Translations under genes and position numbers: made by a program | Shown: in pieces, positions 61,085 to 64,000 of the stretch | Numbering within the stretch: the stretch's first letter is position 1 | Layout: each line of letters opens with the position of its first letter | Source of the DNA: Anisakis pegreffii | Lineage: Eukaryota; Nematoda; Chromadorea; Rhabditida; Anisakidae | Reading direction: 5' to 3' | Assembly (NCBI GenBank): GCA_035041965.1 | Contig: JAPYMA010000485.1 | Location: 62,001 to 126,000, forward strand | DNA: 64,000 nucleotides | The notes under the pieces: generated by a model | What the model was told of the DNA's origin: nothing | Database searches by the model: none | Seen by the model: the letters and a program-made list of their open reading frames with translations, nothing else

Positions 61085-61786
61085 TTGTTAGAAAATTACA
61101 TCAAGATGAAAGAAGAGGTACACAACATACTCAATGTAGGAGAGACGCAGCCCGCAACAAGAAGAATCACCTATACTAATCAAGTGACCACTGTATCTTA
61201 CGTGAAAAGACAAGCTGAGAGCCGTGATCCAGCACCTAATCGCTGTGAACTGTGCAATGGACTTTACTTCGCCGATGCGTGCATGAATTATTTGAGAACC
61301 GATGACAGAAAAAATAGATTGACGTACCTTCAGCGATGTTTTAGATGTCTGGAAAATGAAAATCATAGTAATCGGTGCCAATACACTCGACCGTGTTATT
61401 TCTGCACTGGTAATCATCATCAGGCCCTTTGCACAAGAAGAGAACCGGTTAATAATTCATGGCAATCACGACAACCAGCAAGAAGACATGCGAATATGTA
61501 TCCAGGCACGGGCGGTTTCACACGCACAAATAAGATGACGCAACAGAATACGAGCTATCAGAACAGAACAGAACCGGGCCATCTCCTATGGCAAGGAGGA
61601 GACGGGTGGTTGATCCCCCAGCAGGATTGGACTACGAGGCAACCAACTGAAAAACGCACAAACGCGACAATGGAATCAACTCGAGAGCGACGTAATGTTA
61701 ATCAACCGACGCAGCCTAGCAAGCAACACTCACATCACAGCATGGAAAAACGGTGGCCTGGAAGCAAATACAGCATCGACGACTGA
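61085..61786 (+). pseudogene. BEL/Pao Gag C-terminal zinc-knuckle fragment
   Basis: An open frame of 233 codons without the N-terminal Gag part. The cysteine array typical of BEL/Pao Gag is present: RCELCNGLYFADAC, then CFRCLENENHSNRC and CYFCTGNHHQALC (two CCHC knuckles that bind RNA in the particle). A Gln/Asn/Arg-rich tail follows. Normally the frame would lead into the protease and reverse transcriptase; here it stops at 61786 and no pol domain follows. Its orientation is opposite to the gag remnant at 58173-58927. The frame is still open over 700 bp, so it is relatively young. Confidence 0.8.
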
Positions 61787-63159
61787 CTTGGTAGACGAAC
61801 TCACCCTAATCAATCTTCTACTAGCTCGTGAGGCCACCCTAATTAATTTCTTAATAGTTCTCGTTCACGAGGACAACACAACATAATCATGAGTTACGAC
61901 CAACCGGGCCAACGCGGTCGAAGTTTCTCGACCATTCGCCCAGAGGGCACTGTAAATAATCAATTACCAGTCGTCTGCCAGGAATCTTAGAGGACGCGGT
62001 GCGGCGTTATCTGATTGAGCGTCATTCAGATCTCAGATTTGCGATGCGGTACATCGCACGCCGCATAAAGCGCACCAGTGGAAGACATACTTAGGCGAAG
62101 TGGTCAAGGAAACACCAATTGTCGACCTTCTCTATATGGAACTTCTGAAAAACGACGAAGTGCAGCGATCTCATGGATTCCGACGGGTGCACCATCACAG
62201 CTCCGATTACGGCCGACCTCACTCATCACTGGCTCAAGGACGTGGAAATGTGTTCAGCGAAGTGAAACCAGCCTCCGGTAAGCCCTCTGATTACCTTTCT
62301 GTTGGGAGGTACGAACCACATGACGAAACCATATGGCAACTATTCAAAAAAATGTTTCAAATTAACCAATTAATTAACGAACTAATTAATCAACTAATTA
62401 ATTAAAGACCAGAGTCCGTCTTGGCGAAAAAGGGAGGTGTAAACATGTTATTCTTCGAACTCCTAAAACATCATTTCGATCATACGGCTCAAATCAAAAC
62501 ACAAAGATGGACATATGGGAAAGGCAACATAATTGTTGCACATGCAGCTAAAATGTATGCTTACAGCCAAAACAAAGATATTATTTGAAAGCTATGAATG
62601 CCATTTTAAGATGTTATCTACGAATACGATCTTTCAGGAACGTGAGAAAGGGAGATGGAAAGAAGGACGTAAAAGAAGGAGCCGAAGAAGAGGAGAGCGG
62701 ATCCCAAAAATGTAACATTGCTTCAACAAGGACGGCCAGCGAGTGGCATCGTAAGCGGTGAGTAAAGCCGCAATTGATATTAATATTATTAAATTCAACA
62801 TAGCCACTAATTGACCTCTTCTGTGAGTATTGTGTTAAGAAGAAAGTGATTAGTATTTCGAATATTATGAATTATTGTAATCACTGATTATTGTGAGTTA
62901 TTGTGATTCGCCATCGATTGGGATCTCTGTATTGTAATTTACATATATCCGCCGACTCTATAAACTGTGAATATCCTCAATAAATCTTATTCTATTACTC
63001 GACCCTCGCCCAACCTCACATAATTTTTACTATGTCCGTCCCATCCTCGGCTACTGTTCCATCATATGTTTCCCTATTGATGTAAATAATGCAAATATTC
63101 TTGAAAATGTCCAGAAATCTTACTAGAGGAATGTTAGTGTTCGTTGTTGCATTACACCA
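61787..63159. other. No gene recognised; decayed repeat DNA
   Basis: Probably the remainder of the BEL element and flanking DNA. It has a short tandem of AATTAATTAACGAACT-like units (about 62357-62405) and an AATAAA at about 62979. Open frames at 62078-62405 encode no recognised domain. Confidence 0.35.
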
Positions 63160-63770
63160 TGCAGTTATATGGATCGTATTAAAAAATTTAATATTGTTTC
63201 ATTAGAACTGAGATGCCCCCAATTTGATTGGATATTTGTTTATAAAATACTTCTTTCTATGATCGATATAAAAATGGAATCACTCTTTGAATACACGCAC
63301 AGTTGCAAGAGGGGCCACGCACATCGTTTAAAAGTTTCGTATTTAGCACATGCCAACAAGGTGTCCCAATTCTCCACACATCACATCATAAGCACCTGGA
63401 ATGCACTGCCTCAAGAAGCAGTAGAGGTCAGCACGCTAGCACGATTCAAATCACACCTCACGGCACTATCGTATAATTTGATAAAGTTCTCTAATTCGCA
63501 GTTAAACTTCCTCACCTCATTCACGCAGTTTCTACAGTTGAACTTCTTGTCACATATGTCCCATACCTGTACTGTTTCATATGCCGCAGCATAGAATTCT
63601 ATCTGAATCACTATCATTCAACCTGTTTATGTTATTATTTTGCTATTATTTTTTGTTGTAATTTTTTAAATTTTTTAAATCTGTTATTATTTTTTACTCA
63701 TTCAACCAACCGGCATGATGTCAGGGGGCTCCGCCTTCCATGCTGTATTATTGCTTGTATATATTTCTTA
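63160..63770 (+). mobile_element. 3' end of a non-LTR retrotransposon (LINE)
   Basis: An open frame at 63169-63594 matches the C-terminal tail of LINE reverse-transcriptase proteins of the Jockey/CR1 type. A 'YKILLSMIDI' block is followed by a basic RGHAHRLK stretch and the hallmark STWNALPQEAVEVSTLARFK ('WN.LP..VV.A.S...FK'). The RT catalytic part (YADD box) is absent, so the copy is 5'-truncated, as usual for LINEs. The 3' end with GGGGCTCCGCCTTCCATGCT at about 63725 resembles LINE 3' UTR ends. A minus-strand shadow frame is not meaningful. Confidence 0.75.
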
Positions 63771-63929
63771 CACATAAGTAATACTGACCGGAACAATGTG
63801 CCGAAGATATTAGTGTAGCTCTGATTACGATATGGGCAGAATAATAGTAAATGAGATATGACCAGAACAGTTGCTAACGCGGACTGCGGTGTTTGAAATA
63901 AATGTGAAATGACTGTATTGAACATAATG

Positions 63930-64000
63930 AGTGAACCAGGGTTTTCCAACCAGGGGTCCATGGATCCCCTGGGATCCGAGACGGCATGCCAGGGGTCCGA
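63930..64000. mobile_element. Possible hAT-type repeat end, cut by window edge
   Basis: CAGGGTTTTCCAACCAGGGG followed by GTCCATGGATCCCC resembles the start of many animal hAT non-autonomous elements (CAGGG..CCAACC..GGGTCC). Only the first 60-70 bp lie in the window, so the other end and target duplication cannot be checked. Confidence 0.3.

Noticed and set aside
63411..63617. Minus-strand ORF across the LINE tail
   Set aside because: It is the shadow of the plus-strand reverse-transcriptase C-terminus.
1..64000. CRISPR array, bacterial operons, Shine-Dalgarno sites
   Set aside because: The window is eukaryotic with GT-AG introns. No regularly spaced repeat array is present.

Overview
This is a nematode nuclear genomic window. 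The evidence is direct: the 22-nt nematode spliced leader SL1 (starts GGTTTAATTACC, ends AAGTTTGAG, followed by a GT donor) occurs four times, acceptors have the worm-like TTTCAG form, genes are cut into short exons by long AT-rich introns, and one gene is a worm-type Argonaute. The DNA is AT-rich and repeat-rich with large introns, which fits a parasitic nematode more than Caenorhabditis. I cannot name the species.

Layout. (1) 0.9-2.4 kb, plus strand: the 3' exons of an unrecognised gene with a possible OB-fold domain. (2) 2.4-28.9 kb: gene-poor DNA with scattered coding-like islands (8.2-8.7, 12.4-12.8 and 14.8-15.0 kb), a duplicated block (19.85/21.04 kb) and small tandem repeats. (3) 28.9-31.7 kb, plus strand: a complete five-exon gene for a secreted, probably GPI-anchored Ly6/three-finger protein. 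(4) 33.6-36.0 kb, minus strand: a complete five-exon flavin-containing monooxygenase. (5) 40.6-50.7 kb, minus strand: a nearly complete Argonaute of about 19 exons whose catalytic tetrad has lost at least two acidic/His residues, as in the worm-specific WAGO group. (6) 56.9-61.8 kb: nested, rearranged BEL/Pao LTR retrotransposon remnants. Their LTRs carry TATA box, SL1 plus GT donor, AATAAA, terminal CA and primer-binding site in that order. (7) 63.2-63.8 kb: the 3' end of a non-LTR retrotransposon.

Dispersed through the window are non-autonomous elements. One family is very GC-rich, with TIRs starting TAGTGTTCGTCGGGG (four copies; one sits inside a BEL LTR). A second family has GTGACCTT-type ends and an ACACTGAAAACC core (three copies). 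There are also tRNA-like Pol III boxes and three perfect hairpins with arms of 44, 32 and 17 bp.

The most interesting item is the SL1 leader with its splice donor embedded in the retrotransposon LTR. The Argonaute, a probable secondary-siRNA binder, belongs to the class of machinery that silences such elements, but any functional link between the two here is only inference. Exon models were built by hand from splice signals, reading phase and family motifs; no search was run.
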